Shown piece after piece: positions 36,047 through 44,921 of a DNA stretch of 64,000 nucleotides (the first letter of the stretch is position 1; every line of letters begins with the position of its first letter). The position numbers were made by a program, and so were the translations under genes. The notes beneath the pieces were generated by a model. It had not been told where the DNA came from and did not search any database. It worked only from the letters and a program-made list of their open reading frames with translations. This DNA is from Larkinella insperata (GTDB lineage: Bacteria; Bacteroidota; Bacteroidia; Cytophagales; Spirosomataceae), in contig NZ_CP110973.1 of NCBI RefSeq assembly GCF_026248825.1, positions 682,001 through 746,000 on the forward strand. The letters run 5' to 3'.

Positions 36047-37828
36047 TTAAACCTCCTCGGTTTGCAACTGTTTTTCGTAGAGTTCGCGGTAAACGCCGTT
36101 GGCCGCCAGCAGGTCTTCGTGGGTTCCCTGTTCCACCACCTCGCCCTCGTCGAGCACGATAATTTTGTCCGCCAGCTTGGCCGACGACACCCGGTGGGAA
36201 ATCACAACCGACGTGCGGTTTTCCATGATCCGGTGCAGGTTGTTCAGGATAATATTTTCCGTGTTGGTATCTACAGCCGACAGGCAGTCGTCCAGAATCA
36301 GAATTTTGGGATCGCGGGCAATGGCGCGGGCGATGGAAAGCCGTTGTTTCTGCCCACCCGACAACGTAACGCCCCGTTCACCAATCCGGGTGTCGAACTG
36401 CTCTGGAAAGCCGGTGATGTTCTGGTATAAATCCGCGTCTTTCACGGCCTGTTCCACCTTCTCCTGCGGCATGTCCGGCATACCGAACTTAACGTTGTTG
36501 CTGATGGTTTCGGAGAACAGAAATACCTCCTGCGGTACGTAGCCCATTTGCCGACGAATTGAAGTCAGGCTGTAATCTTTCAGCGGAATACCGTCAATCA
36601 GGATTTCCCCCTCGGTGGGGTCATACATCCGCGTGATCAGGTTGGCCAGTGTACTCTTGCCCGAACCCGTCGTTCCCAGAATGGCCACGGTTTCGCCCGC
36701 CTTAACGTGCAGGTTGAAGTTTTTGATGGCGGTGATGCCCGAATCGGGGTAGACAAACCGGATGTTCCGGAGTTCTATTTCCCCTTCGATGGAGCGTTCC
36801 AGCGATTTTTCGGAAACAATATGGCTCTGAACCGCCAAAAACTCGTTGATACGTTGCTGAGAAGCAGCCGCCCGCTGGGTCTGGCTGGTGGTCCAGCCGA
36901 GAGCCATCACCGGCCAGGTCAGCATGTTGACGTACAGGATAAACTCCATGATGTTGCCCGGCGTGAGTCGCCCCGTCAGGATTTCCTGACCGCCCACGTA
37001 CACCACCAGGACGTTGCTCAGCCCGACGAGCAGCATGATCAGCGGAAAGAACAGCGAATCCACGCGCGTCAGTTGCAGCGATTTAAACTTGTAAACATCA
37101 CTTTCCACCGTAAAACGCGTAGCCGAGTTTTCCTCGCGAACAAACGCCTTAAGCACCCGGATTCCCGAGAACGCTTCCTGCACGAACGTGGAGAGCTTCG
37201 AAAGGCTCTGTTGAATTTCCTCCGAGCGTTTGATGATGATCGTGTTCACTACATAAATGGCTACCGAAAGCAACGGCAACGGCAGCAGCACATACAGACT
37301 CAGCCGGACGTTGATCGATACCATGTAACTGATTACCAACAAAAAAAGCGTGATCAGGTTCAATCCGTACATGATGGACGGACCGACGTACATCCGCACC
37401 TTACTGACGTCTTCCGAAATCCGGGCCATCAAATCGCCGGTGTTGTGCTGACGGAAGAAGCTTAGCGGTAACGTCTGGTAGTGTAGGTAAATCTCATTTT
37501 TCAGGTCGTATTCAATGTGCCGCGACATGACAATCAGCGTCTGCCGCACCAGAAACAGGAAAAAACCTTTCAGCAGCGCCATTGCCAGAATCAGCAGTCC
37601 ATAAAATAGAATGCTGTACGCAAACACGTCGTAAAGGTTGTTTTGCAGCCCGGTCCCGTTGTAGAGGAAATATATATCGAGCGTTTCCTTCACCAGATCG
37701 AGCGAATACCGCACCAATTGGGCCGGAATGATCCCGAACAGGTTTGAAATAATCGTGAAAGCGGTGCCCCAGATGAGGTACCATTTATATTTCAACAAAT
37801 ATTTATTGAGATGGGAAAGTGCTTTCAC
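36047..37828 (-). CDS. ABC exporter, fused permease-ATPase (MsbA/multidrug type)
   Basis: A 593-aa half-transporter. Six membrane helices occupy about residues 15-310, followed by an ATPase domain with Walker A GTTGSGKST (near 385), signature LSGGQ (near 490), Walker B ILILDDCLS and the H-loop His in VISHR. Such exporters move lipids, drugs or peptides outward. The position, end to end with the NRPS operon, suggests export of its product or self-protection, but this is inference, since the same type also serves general lipid export. The start is a GTG (37826-37828). Confidence 0.9.
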   Translation of the reverse strand: MKALSHLNKYLLKYKWYLIWGTAFTIISNLFGIIPAQLVRYSLDLVKETLDIYFLYNGTGLQNNLYDVFAYSILFYGLLILAMALLKGFFLFLVRQTLIVMSRHIEYDLKNEIYLHYQTLPLSFFRQHNTGDLMARISEDVSKVRMYVGPSIMYGLNLITLFLLVISYMVSINVRLSLYVLLPLPLLSVAIYVVNTIIIKRSEEIQQSLSKLSTFVQEAFSGIRVLKAFVREENSATRFTVESDVYKFKSLQLTRVDSLFFPLIMLLVGLSNVLVVYVGGQEILTGRLTPGNIMEFILYVNMLTWPVMALGWTTSQTQRAAASQQRINEFLAVQSHIVSEKSLERSIEGEIELRNIRFVYPDSGITAIKNFNLHVKAGETVAILGTTGSGKSTLANLITRMYDPTEGEILIDGIPLKDYSLTSIRRQMGYVPQEVFLFSETISNNVKFGMPDMPQEKVEQAVKDADLYQNITGFPEQFDTRIGERGVTLSGGQKQRLSIARAIARDPKILILDDCLSAVDTNTENIILNNLHRIMENRTSVVISHRVSSAKLADKIIVLDEGEVVEQGTHEDLLAANGVYRELYEKQLQTEEV

Positions 37829-37962
37829 AAATCAGGAGACGTCTTTCAATGAAACAAATTGCGGTTCTGGCTGGGTAACAGCAAACCGGCCGGAAAGGTT
37901 GCAACGGAGAAAAGGAAGAGCGCAGGAATGAAAGAAACGTCCGAAATTTTACGCAAACGGTA

Positions 37963-38928
37963 TCAGGAAGAACGGTTTTTCAGGACTTCCTGCACCGATG
38001 TCCAGCGAATGTGCGGGTAGCGGTCGTTGTCGAGCGGGTCCAGCTTTGGTTGCCCGCTCAGCATGTTGCGCAGGTACTGCATTCCCTGCCAGGGCGGAAA
38101 CACTTCCTGGTTTTGCGGAAACAGCGTACGGGTTACGTTGATCATAAAATCAAGAACGCCCAGGCCACCCATCCGAAACAAACCAAACTCGTTTCCGGTG
38201 GCTGCGCTGGCGGCTTTCCGCAGGTCCCTGACCGTGGCCACCTCACCAGCAATCCGCAGAAACCGGGGCGTATCAGGGTCAAGAGCGGCCGCTGCGGTGA
38301 AAGCTGCGGTATTGTCGATGGTCGTGAAATCCATTGGCTGGTCGGCATCTCCCCAATACAGCACCCGTTTCAGGCCAAACAGAACGACCGGCGCCTGGCC
38401 GTTCAACAGGTCGGTAAACATCCCGTTGAGAATGGAAGTAGCCGCAATCGGTGCCCGGTCGAGCCGCTCCTGAAATTCCCGGCGCAGATCCAGATTTCGG
38501 TTCGAACCCGGCGCAAGTTTGGTAAAATCAATGCAGTAATCGGACGGAATGAAGCGCGGAACACCGGCTTCCACGGCGGCCCGGAGCAGTTTCGTCTGCA
38601 ACTCCACAATTACATCCCGCAGCCCCGACAAGGCCGACACGAGGCAGAAACCGCCCGTACAGGCCTGGGTCAGTGCCGCTGCATCCGAAAAATCAACCGC
38701 GACGACGGCTACGCCCTGCTGCCGCAACGCGTCCAGCTTGCGAGGATCGCTTCCCGGACGAACCAGCGCCCGCACTGTTGCGCCACTTTTTAACAAATAG
38801 TCGGCGATGCGCTGCCCCAAATCGCCGGTAGCTCCGGCCAGAATGATCAATGGATTACCCGTTGTACGGTCTGACTTGCGTTCTTCCCGAGGTTCTTCCT
38901 CGTTCGTCACGATGCGGTCGTTGGTCAA
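37963..38928 (-). CDS. NmrA-like NAD(P)-binding reductase
   Basis: A 321-aa atypical short-chain dehydrogenase-like protein of the NmrA/isoflavone reductase group. After a charged 25-residue N-terminus comes the Rossmann motif ILAGATGDLGQRIADYLL (GxxGxxG) and a second strand carrying VRALVRPGSDPRKL. The C-terminal substrate half has RFIPSDYCIDF and GMFTDLLNG. It could act as a redox sensor or reduce a small carbonyl substrate; no partner is evident. It is upstream of the ABC exporter on the same strand (134-bp gap) and could conceivably tailor the NRPS product, though nothing shows this. Confidence 0.8.
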   Translation of the reverse strand: MTNDRIVTNEEEPREERKSDRTTGNPLIILAGATGDLGQRIADYLLKSGATVRALVRPGSDPRKLDALRQQGVAVVAVDFSDAAALTQACTGGFCLVSALSGLRDVIVELQTKLLRAAVEAGVPRFIPSDYCIDFTKLAPGSNRNLDLRREFQERLDRAPIAATSILNGMFTDLLNGQAPVVLFGLKRVLYWGDADQPMDFTTIDNTAAFTAAAALDPDTPRFLRIAGEVATVRDLRKAASAATGNEFGLFRMGGLGVLDFMINVTRTLFPQNQEVFPPWQGMQYLRNMLSGQPKLDPLDNDRYPHIRWTSVQEVLKNRSS

Positions 38929-39155
38929 GTTCTTTGTTTGTTAATGATGCGTGTGCGCCGTTGCGGCTTTGTGAAAACCGGCCGCCGGAGTTAGTAATAC
39001 CGCCATGTCCTCAAAATGTTTCCGTCTGGCGGGGTGTTGGTGGAAATCCGCCGGATAACAGCACTTTTTGCCGGTTGCCTCCCGACCCGGCCGCGGTTTC
39101 GGGAATCTGCGGGCTTATCCTTTTCCTTCATTTTCCCTTTTCGCCATATTTTCCG

Positions 39156-39163
39156 TACTTTTG
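39156..39163 (+). promoter_or_regulatory. Bacteroidota -7 element for nusB
   Basis: TACTTTTG is an exact TAnnTTTG match, 59 nt before the ATG at 39223. The -33 box is poor (TTTC at a 20-nt spacing). This is the only motif I see in the 294-bp gap between the divergent NmrA-like gene and nusB. Confidence 0.5.
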
Positions 39164-39222
39164 TACCCAATTATCAATATTTCGAAATATCGAACCCAGT
39201 TCTTTGTTTCTTGCCGGATAGC

Positions 39223-40398
39223 ATGTTAAACAGACGCTTATTGCGGATTAAAGTCATGCAGGCTTTTTACGCCCTGCGACAATCCGAATTATCGAGTCGA
39301 CAATTAGCCGTCGATGCCATTACCGAAACGTTTCAGCCCGACCTGAACTCCATGGAGGTACAAAACCTCCAGCAACTGGAAGGGTTCCGCCGGTTGGCGA
39401 CGGTATTGTTTGAGGAAGGACTGACGAAGGGGAAACCGTCAGAGGAAGAGGACGTTCCGCGCAATGTGCTGATAGCGGCCAACCAGGCGCTGGCCGAATA
39501 CCGCAATAATCAGACCCGGGAACGGCACCGCGTGTTTCAGTCGCTGCTCGAAGATGTCCGGATGCTGGACAATTCGCTGATCCGGCTGCTGACGCTGCTG
39601 CTGGAGTTGGCGCACGTTGCCCAGGTAGACCGCGAACGGATTCGCCGGTATGAAGCCGTCGACGCCCGGTCGATTGCCAAGGAATCGGGGCTGGACCGCA
39701 ACCGGATTATTCAGGCCCTGCGCGAGCACAAGCCGCTGGAGGTGGAGAAGATTCGCCGGAAAGTCGACTGGGGGGATGATCCGCAGATGATTCGCTCGAT
39801 TTACAATGACATCCTGAAAGAAGATGAAATGTACCGGGCTTATTGCGAAACGGCCCAGCACACCGCCGATGAAGATCAGCAACTGGTTCAGCATATTCTG
39901 CGCAACGTTTTATTGAAGCAGGACCCGGCCAAAAACTATTTCGAAGAAACCGACCTGAGTTGGGCCGAGAACGGCGAGCTGGTTCGGAGCATGGCCATCA
40001 AAACGCTGAAATCCGTTCAAAGTCCCGAAGGCCTGAAGCTGACGGAGCTGACCGACGACTGGGAGGAGGATCGTCTGTTTCTGGAAACGTTGTATAAAAA
40101 GGCGCTGGAAAACGACGCCGAATATGAAGCACTGCTGGCCGAGCAACTCAAAAACTGGGATGTGGAACGGGTGGCCCAACTGGATAAAATTATTCTGAAA
40201 CTGGCGCTGGCGGAGCTGCTGAATTTTCCGAATATTCCGGTGAAGGTAACCATCAACGAATACATTGAACTGGCAAAGCAGTACAGTACACCCAAAAGTG
40301 GCAAATTTGTCAACGGTATCCTGGATAGCTTGTCGGAAAAATTAAAGAGCACCGGCCAACTCCGCAAAAGCGGTCGGGGCTTATTGGACAACAAGTAA
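39223..40398 (+). CDS. nusB: transcription antitermination factor NusB
   Basis: A 391-aa protein with the NusB fold at its C-terminus: LFLETLYKKALEN, VERVAQLDKIILKLALAELL, FPNIPVKVTINEYIELAKQYSTPKSGKFVNGILDSL. The start MLNRRLLRIKVMQAFYAL is also the usual NusB opening. The protein is more than twice the length of E. coli NusB because of a helical insert (about residues 60-270), which is usual for Bacteroidota. It binds boxA RNA with NusE during rRNA transcription. The frame is open for 69 codons upstream, but the ATG at 39223 fits both homology and the promoter. A YtxH-like gene follows. Confidence 0.93.
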   Translation: MLNRRLLRIKVMQAFYALRQSELSSRQLAVDAITETFQPDLNSMEVQNLQQLEGFRRLATVLFEEGLTKGKPSEEEDVPRNVLIAANQALAEYRNNQTRERHRVFQSLLEDVRMLDNSLIRLLTLLLELAHVAQVDRERIRRYEAVDARSIAKESGLDRNRIIQALREHKPLEVEKIRRKVDWGDDPQMIRSIYNDILKEDEMYRAYCETAQHTADEDQQLVQHILRNVLLKQDPAKNYFEETDLSWAENGELVRSMAIKTLKSVQSPEGLKLTELTDDWEEDRLFLETLYKKALENDAEYEALLAEQLKNWDVERVAQLDKIILKLALAELLNFPNIPVKVTINEYIELAKQYSTPKSGKFVNGILDSLSEKLKSTGQLRKSGRGLLDNK

Positions 40399-40406
40399 GT
40401 TTTCCC

Positions 40407-40430
40407 GTTGTTTATGGAAACGTAAACAAC
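40407..40430. repeat. 8-bp palindrome upstream of ytxH-like gene
   Basis: gttgttta (40407-40414) and taaacaac (40423-40430) flank 8 nt. No T-tract follows, so an operator-like site is as likely as an RNA hairpin. Confidence 0.35.
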
Positions 40431-40448
40431 TGCCAACAAAACAAAACC

Positions 40449-40751
40449 ATGAGCAAAACAAGCCAAACCTTGATAGCGTTCGTAGCGGGCTGCGCAACTG
40501 GAGCCGTAGTAGGATTACTGTACGCCCCCGAAAAAGGAGCCGTCACCCGCGATCGGCTAACCTACCGCCTGTCTAAATACCGCGATCAACTCCGTGATTT
40601 GCTAGAAAATGTCTTGAATTCGGACTCTCTGCCCGAAAGTCTCGCCAAAGTGGAAGGCCAGCGGGTGGTAAACGACGCGCGGGAAAAAGCCGAAAAACTG
40701 CTGGAAGACGTGGATCGTCTGATGGCGCAAATCAAACAACAGGGTTCTTAA
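40449..40751 (+). CDS. YtxH domain protein
   Basis: A 100-aa protein with one N-terminal membrane segment (LIAFVAGCATGAVVGLLYAP) followed directly by the EKG turn and a charged helix, which is the YtxH (PF12732) layout. The remaining helix is probably coiled coil (DAREKAEKLLEDVDRLMAQI). Members are linked to stress and envelope functions but have no defined activity. It lies 50 bp after nusB and just before a hairpin. Confidence 0.85.
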   Translation: MSKTSQTLIAFVAGCATGAVVGLLYAPEKGAVTRDRLTYRLSKYRDQLRDLLENVLNSDSLPESLAKVEGQRVVNDAREKAEKLLEDVDRLMAQIKQQGS

Positions 40752-40762
40752 TCCACTACTAG

Positions 40763-40784
40763 CCGGGGAGCCGAGTCTCCCCGG
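40763..40784 (+). terminator. GC-rich hairpin after ytxH-like gene
   Basis: Perfect 8-bp stem, ccggggag with ctccccgg, and a 6-nt loop, 11 nt after the stop. The following sequence (taacttgatcgttttc) is only moderately T-rich, so termination efficiency is uncertain. Confidence 0.5.
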
Positions 40785-40808
40785 TAACTTGATCGTTTTC
40801 AAACTGAA

Positions 40809-41249
40809 ATGAAAAATTTTGCCATCGGTCTGTTGTTTCTCCTTGGCGTCTCTGCCTGCAACCAGACTCAGAAAGATTCGAAAAGTGAATTATCGGATAA
40901 AATGCCGAAAATCGTTTTTGCCGATAAGGGAGTATATGATTTCGGCGAAATTACGGAGGGTGACAGCGTTGTTCGCAACTTCAAATTCAAAAACGAAGGC
41001 GAATTTCCGCTGATCATTAACAACATCAACACCTCCTGCGGTTGTACAACCCCCGAATGGCCCAAACAACCGATTGAGCCCGGCAAGGAAGCGTCCATCA
41101 AAGTGCTGTTCAACAGCCAGGGCAAGCGGGGTGTCCAAAACAAAACCGTTACGGTCTACGCCAACACCGATCCGGCTTATACGGAACTGTCTTTCCGGGT
41201 TATGGTGAACCCGCGGGCCGAATCGAGCCCCACCAGCGCCGTTCAATAA
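40809..41249 (+). CDS. DUF1573 lipoprotein
   Basis: A 146-aa probable lipoprotein (LLGVSAC, Cys at about residue 17). The single DUF1573 Ig-like domain is clear: YDFGEITEGDSVVRNFKFKN, then the hallmark NTSCGCTTPEWPKQPIEPG and VLFNSQGKRGVQNKTVTVYANT. These proteins are abundant in Bacteroidota envelopes; their molecular role is unknown. yajC follows 55 bp downstream. Confidence 0.92.
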   Translation: MKNFAIGLLFLLGVSACNQTQKDSKSELSDKMPKIVFADKGVYDFGEITEGDSVVRNFKFKNEGEFPLIINNINTSCGCTTPEWPKQPIEPGKEASIKVLFNSQGKRGVQNKTVTVYANTDPAYTELSFRVMVNPRAESSPTSAVQ

Positions 41250-41304
41250 GCCTATTTGCTGCCCTAATCCAATTGATCTTACATTTTAACTACTCGTTGT
41301 CATT

Positions 41305-41622
41305 ATGACTTTCCTTTCTGTATTACTACAGGCACCGGCTGGCTCACCGAACTCCATGGTCTGGAACATCGTCCTGTGGGTCGGTATTTTTGTTGTTTTC
41401 TACTTCTTCATGATCCGTCCGCAGCAAAAAAAGCAGAAGGATCAAAAAGGTTTCATCGAAAATCTGAAAAAAGGGGACGATGTAGTAACAATTGGCGGTT
41501 TACATGGAAAAGTGTATTCGGTGGAAGGAACAACCGTTACGCTGGAAGTAGACAGGGGGTTAAAGCTAACGTTTGAAAAAACCGCCATTTCCCGCGAAGC
41601 GTCTGCCAAAACAGCATCGTAA
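41305..41622 (+). CDS. yajC: preprotein translocase subunit YajC
   Basis: A 105-aa single-pass membrane protein that associates with SecDF. The transmembrane helix (WNIVLWVGIFVVFYFFMI) is followed by RPQQKKQKDQKGFIENLKKGDDVVTIGGLHGKVYSVE, the classical YajC signature. Length is normal. It is the first recognisable gene of a small run with ybbR-like and coaE on the same strand. Confidence 0.95.
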   Translation: MTFLSVLLQAPAGSPNSMVWNIVLWVGIFVVFYFFMIRPQQKKQKDQKGFIENLKKGDDVVTIGGLHGKVYSVEGTTVTLEVDRGLKLTFEKTAISREASAKTAS

Positions 41623-41630
41623 TCTCATCC

Positions 41631-41713
41631 TAATGGTGAATGATCGATGGTAAATGATGAACACCAGCGTTGCCGCCAGTTTATCGTTTAGCCCCGGTTG
41701 TTCACCATCATTT
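41631..41713. repeat. atgaatgatga-type micro-repeats with inverted matches
   Basis: atggtgaa (41633-41640) and aaatgatg (41652-41659) are matched in inverted form by ttcaccat (41701-41708) and catcattt (41706-41713). This is another copy of the heptad-based sequence seen in several gaps of the window. Confidence 0.45.
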
Positions 41714-41723
41714 TATACCGCTC

Positions 41724-42506
41724 GTGTCGTTAACGACTACCCAACCCCGTCCCATTCGACTGCCGACGCTGATTCTGTGTCTGCTGGCGGCTGCCCTTAT
41801 CTGGCTGCTCAACGCCCTCAACAAGAACAACTACACGGTAAACGTTCAATACCCGATCGAATTCGTTTACGACCAGAAGCTTTACGTCCCCACGTCCCCT
41901 CTGCCCAAAACCATTACCGTTAACATTACCGGCAACGGCTGGAAGCTCTTTCGAAAAACCTGGTTGCCGTTCCGGTCGCAGGCCATTCGGTACCCCATCG
42001 AACGGCCCCTGCAAACAAAATTCATCAACACGGCTTCGCTGGCGGCTTCTTTAACCGAGCACGCCAAAGATGTGCGGGTCAATTTTGTAGCGGGCGATAC
42101 CCTGGCCCTGAATTTCGACCGGCTGGCGGTTCAGGAAGTACCCGTTGTGGTCGACAGCGCCGGTATTGACTTGGACGACCGCATGGTGGTGTCCAGTCTG
42201 ATTAATGTGTCACCCCGGATCATCCGGTTTGAAGGCCCGGCCCGGCTGCTGCGGGCGGTACCCGATACCATCAAAGTAAAAATCCCGGCCCGACGCCTGG
42301 CCCTCAGCTACGACGAAGAACTGCGCCTGCCCATTCCGCGCCATCCGCTTATCCGGGCCAGTGCCGACCAGGCCGCCGTCAGCTTCGAGGTAGCCGAGTT
42401 GCTACAGCCCCTGCCGGTTACGCCCGTATCCCGGCCCGCCGAACCGGAGAAAGAAACAAAGTCCGCAAAGACGACGAAAAAGGCCAAATCAAACCGCAGG
42501 AAATGA
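41724..42506 (+). CDS. YbbR-like (CdaR-type) domain protein
   Basis: An approximately 260-aa protein with one N-terminal membrane anchor (LPTLILCLLAAALIWLLNALN) and beta-rich YbbR-like repeats outside, such as YPIEFVYDQKLYVPTS and VPVVVDSAGIDLDD with INVSPRIIRFEGPARLLRAV. A basic Lys-rich tail (KETKSAKTTKKAKSNRRK) closes it. In other phyla YbbR proteins regulate diadenylate cyclase CdaA; here no cyclase gene is adjacent. No ATG precedes the anchor; GTG 41724 is my choice, TTG 41670 is the alternative. Its last 4 bases overlap coaE (ATGA). Confidence 0.82.
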   Translation: MSLTTTQPRPIRLPTLILCLLAAALIWLLNALNKNNYTVNVQYPIEFVYDQKLYVPTSPLPKTITVNITGNGWKLFRKTWLPFRSQAIRYPIERPLQTKFINTASLAASLTEHAKDVRVNFVAGDTLALNFDRLAVQEVPVVVDSAGIDLDDRMVVSSLINVSPRIIRFEGPARLLRAVPDTIKVKIPARRLALSYDEELRLPIPRHPLIRASADQAAVSFEVAELLQPLPVTPVSRPAEPEKETKSAKTTKKAKSNRRK

Positions 42507-43123
42507 GCGTAGCGTCGAAAAAGCCGTTGTTGATCGGCGTCACCGGCGGCATCGGTTCCGGTAAAAGCCTGGTTTGCCGCGTGTTTGAAACCTTCGGTAT
42601 CCCAGTTTATTACGCCGACGAGCGGGCCAAATGGCTGGTGGATCACGATACCATTCTGAAAGCGGACGTGACCCGCCTGCTCGGTCCGGAAGCCTACGAT
42701 CCGATAGGCCGTTACAACCGGAGTTGGGTAGCCACCCAGGTGTTTGGTCAACCGGAGTTGCTGCTGCAATTGAATGCTCTGATTCACCCGCGGGTGTATG
42801 CCGACACCGCGCGCTGGGCCACCCAATACACTCATAAGCCGTACGTAGTCAAGGAAGCGGCCTTGCTCCGGACGGCGGGGGAAGACGGCAACAACCTCGA
42901 CAAACTGATCGTGGTGCAGTCGCCCCTGGAACTGCGCATCCAGCGCATCAAAAAACGCGATCCGCACCGCACCGAGCAGGAAATCCAGAACATCATCAGC
43001 CGACAGATGAGCGACGACGAACGGCTTCAAATGGCGGATTACGTTATCTACAACAACGAGTCGCAGTTGCTGATCCCGCAGGTGGTACGGCTTCATGAAC
43101 TCTTTTCCGGGGCAGAATTATAA
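42503..43123 (+). CDS. coaE: dephospho-CoA kinase
   Basis: A 206-aa P-loop kinase that performs the last step of coenzyme A synthesis. Walker A is GVTGGIGSGKS at residues 13-23. It also has YYADERAKWLV, LIHPRVYADTARW and the ADYVIYNN motif near the C-terminus. The start overlaps the ybbR-like stop by 4 bp, indicating translational coupling. CoA is also the donor for the phosphopantetheinyl transferase elsewhere in the window, though the genes are far apart. Confidence 0.95.
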   Translation: MSVASKKPLLIGVTGGIGSGKSLVCRVFETFGIPVYYADERAKWLVDHDTILKADVTRLLGPEAYDPIGRYNRSWVATQVFGQPELLLQLNALIHPRVYADTARWATQYTHKPYVVKEAALLRTAGEDGNNLDKLIVVQSPLELRIQRIKKRDPHRTEQEIQNIISRQMSDDERLQMADYVIYNNESQLLIPQVVRLHELFSGAEL

Positions 43124-43238
43124 TTTACGGTTTTTTCGTACCGACGGCATTTCGTCCGTATTTTAGGCGAGACTTACTCGATTCGTTAAATGCAGCATGG
43201 GCAAGCGCCTGCGTGGCCCCGCCCATCGGTACGTACCT

Positions 43239-44891
43239 ATGAAAAAAATTATTCTACCCGTAGCCTGTCTGCTGAGCTTTCTGGCGGGCGCCTTCATCAC
43301 TGATAACGACCCTAAAAAACCGCTTACTACCGACATCCTTGATGCGGCCTCCAGGGTGTTTGGACTGGAATTCAGCCCCGCCGAACGGGATTCAATGCTG
43401 GAAAACCTCACCAGCTACCGGAACAATTACGAAGCCCTCCGAAAAATTGAACTGACCAATGATGTTGCACCGGCGCTTTATTTTAATCCACTCCCCCACG
43501 GTTTTAAACTCCCACAGGGTGCTCCGTCATTTAAAGCCAGCCCGATTGGAAAAGTAACGTTCCCGGCCAACCGCAACGACCTGGCCTTCTACTCCGTGGC
43601 CCAACTGGGTGAACTGCTCCGAACCCGTCAGATTACGTCGGTTGAACTAACCAAATTCTTTCTGGAACGGCTGAAAACCTACAACGACAAGCTTCTCTGC
43701 GTTGTCACGCTGACGGATGAACTGGCGTTGCAACAGGCCCGGCAGGCCGATGCCGAAATCAAGGCCGGAAAATACCGGGGGCCATTGCACGGCATTCCGT
43801 ACGGCGCGAAGGATCTGTTTGCCCGCAAAGGTTACAAGACGACCTGGGGATCGGTCCCCTATAAAAACCAAACACTGAATTACGACGCCACCCTCATTCA
43901 GCGGCTGGAAAAAGCCGGGGCCGTTCTGTGCGCGAAGCTGACGCTGGGCGAACTGGCGATGGGTGATGTCTGGTTTGGCGGAAAAACCCGGAATCCGTGG
44001 GACCCCTCCACCGGCTCCAGTGGTTCGTCGGCGGGCTCGGGTGCGAGCGTCTCGGCGGGGCTACTCCCGTTTGCGATCGGTACCGAAACGCTGGGTTCCA
44101 TTGTGTCTCCTTCGACGGTCAACGGGGTGACGGGGTTGCGGCCCACCTACGGCCGGGTAAGCCGGTACGGGGCAATGGCGTTAAGCTGGTCGATGGATAA
44201 AATTGGCCCCATGTGCCGCTCGGTGGAAGACTGCGCCCTGGTTTTCAACGCCATTTACGGCCCGGACGGCCACGACCCAACGGTGATTGCGGCTCCGTTC
44301 CGGTATGCTCCGCTGCCCTCCCTGAAAGGAATTAAAATTGGCTACCTGAAAAAAGCGTTTGACGAAGACCACCCGACGAAAGCCAGCGATGAAGCCGCGC
44401 TGGAAACCCTTCGCAAACTCGGTGCGACGCTGATCCCGTTCGAGTTGCCCGACATTCCGGTGGGCCGCATGAACATGATTCTGAGCGCTGAAGCCGCGGC
44501 TGCGTTTGATGAGCTGACGCGCTCGGGCAAAGACGACCAACTGGTGCGGCAGGTCCGCGGAGCCTGGCCCAACGCCTTCCGTTCGGCGCGGTTTATCCCG
44601 GCGGTCGAGTACATTCAGGCCAACCGCATTCGCACCAAACTGATCAACGAGATGGCGGAAACGATGAAAGGCTTCGATGTGTACATTACGCCTACGTTCG
44701 GCAACGCAAACCTGACGCTCACCAACCTGACCGGCCATCCGTGTGTGGCGTTACCGAACGGTTTCAATGCCAACGGGCTGCCCACCAGCATCACGTTCAT
44801 GGGCCAGTTGTTCGACGAAGGCCGTTTGCTGGCCGTTGCCAAACTCTACCAGGACGCTACGGCTTTTCACAAAAAACATCCGGCCCTCTAA
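43239..44891 (+). CDS. secreted amidase-signature family protein
   Basis: A 550-aa amidase with an N-terminal signal (MKKIILPVACLLSFLAGAF). The amidase-signature triad is readable: Lys in YGAKDLF (about residue 190), cis-Ser in STGSSGSSAGSGASV (near 265) and the nucleophile Ser in GTETLGSIVSPS. GatA-type enzymes are cytosolic and would lack the signal, so this is more likely an amide-degrading or peptide amidase of the envelope. I chose ATG 43239; the frame opens at 43197 with a hydrophilic prefix that would bury the signal peptide. A pentapeptide-repeat gene follows 30 bp later. Confidence 0.9.
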   Translation: MKKIILPVACLLSFLAGAFITDNDPKKPLTTDILDAASRVFGLEFSPAERDSMLENLTSYRNNYEALRKIELTNDVAPALYFNPLPHGFKLPQGAPSFKASPIGKVTFPANRNDLAFYSVAQLGELLRTRQITSVELTKFFLERLKTYNDKLLCVVTLTDELALQQARQADAEIKAGKYRGPLHGIPYGAKDLFARKGYKTTWGSVPYKNQTLNYDATLIQRLEKAGAVLCAKLTLGELAMGDVWFGGKTRNPWDPSTGSSGSSAGSGASVSAGLLPFAIGTETLGSIVSPSTVNGVTGLRPTYGRVSRYGAMALSWSMDKIGPMCRSVEDCALVFNAIYGPDGHDPTVIAAPFRYAPLPSLKGIKIGYLKKAFDEDHPTKASDEAALETLRKLGATLIPFELPDIPVGRMNMILSAEAAAAFDELTRSGKDDQLVRQVRGAWPNAFRSARFIPAVEYIQANRIRTKLINEMAETMKGFDVYITPTFGNANLTLTNLTGHPCVALPNGFNANGLPTSITFMGQLFDEGRLLAVAKLYQDATAFHKKHPAL

Positions 44892-44921
44892 GTGCCTATT
44901 TTTCACTCGTAAACACCAGAG

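Noticed and set aside
39016..39222. N-terminal extension of NusB from an upstream ATG
   Set aside because: The extra residues are Pro/Phe/Arg-rich and cross the -7 element; the ATG at 39223 begins the conserved NusB sequence.
43163..43238. Longer start for the amidase (ATG 43197)
   Set aside because: It would place 14 basic, hydrophilic residues before the signal peptide; ATG 43239 gives a normal Sec signal.
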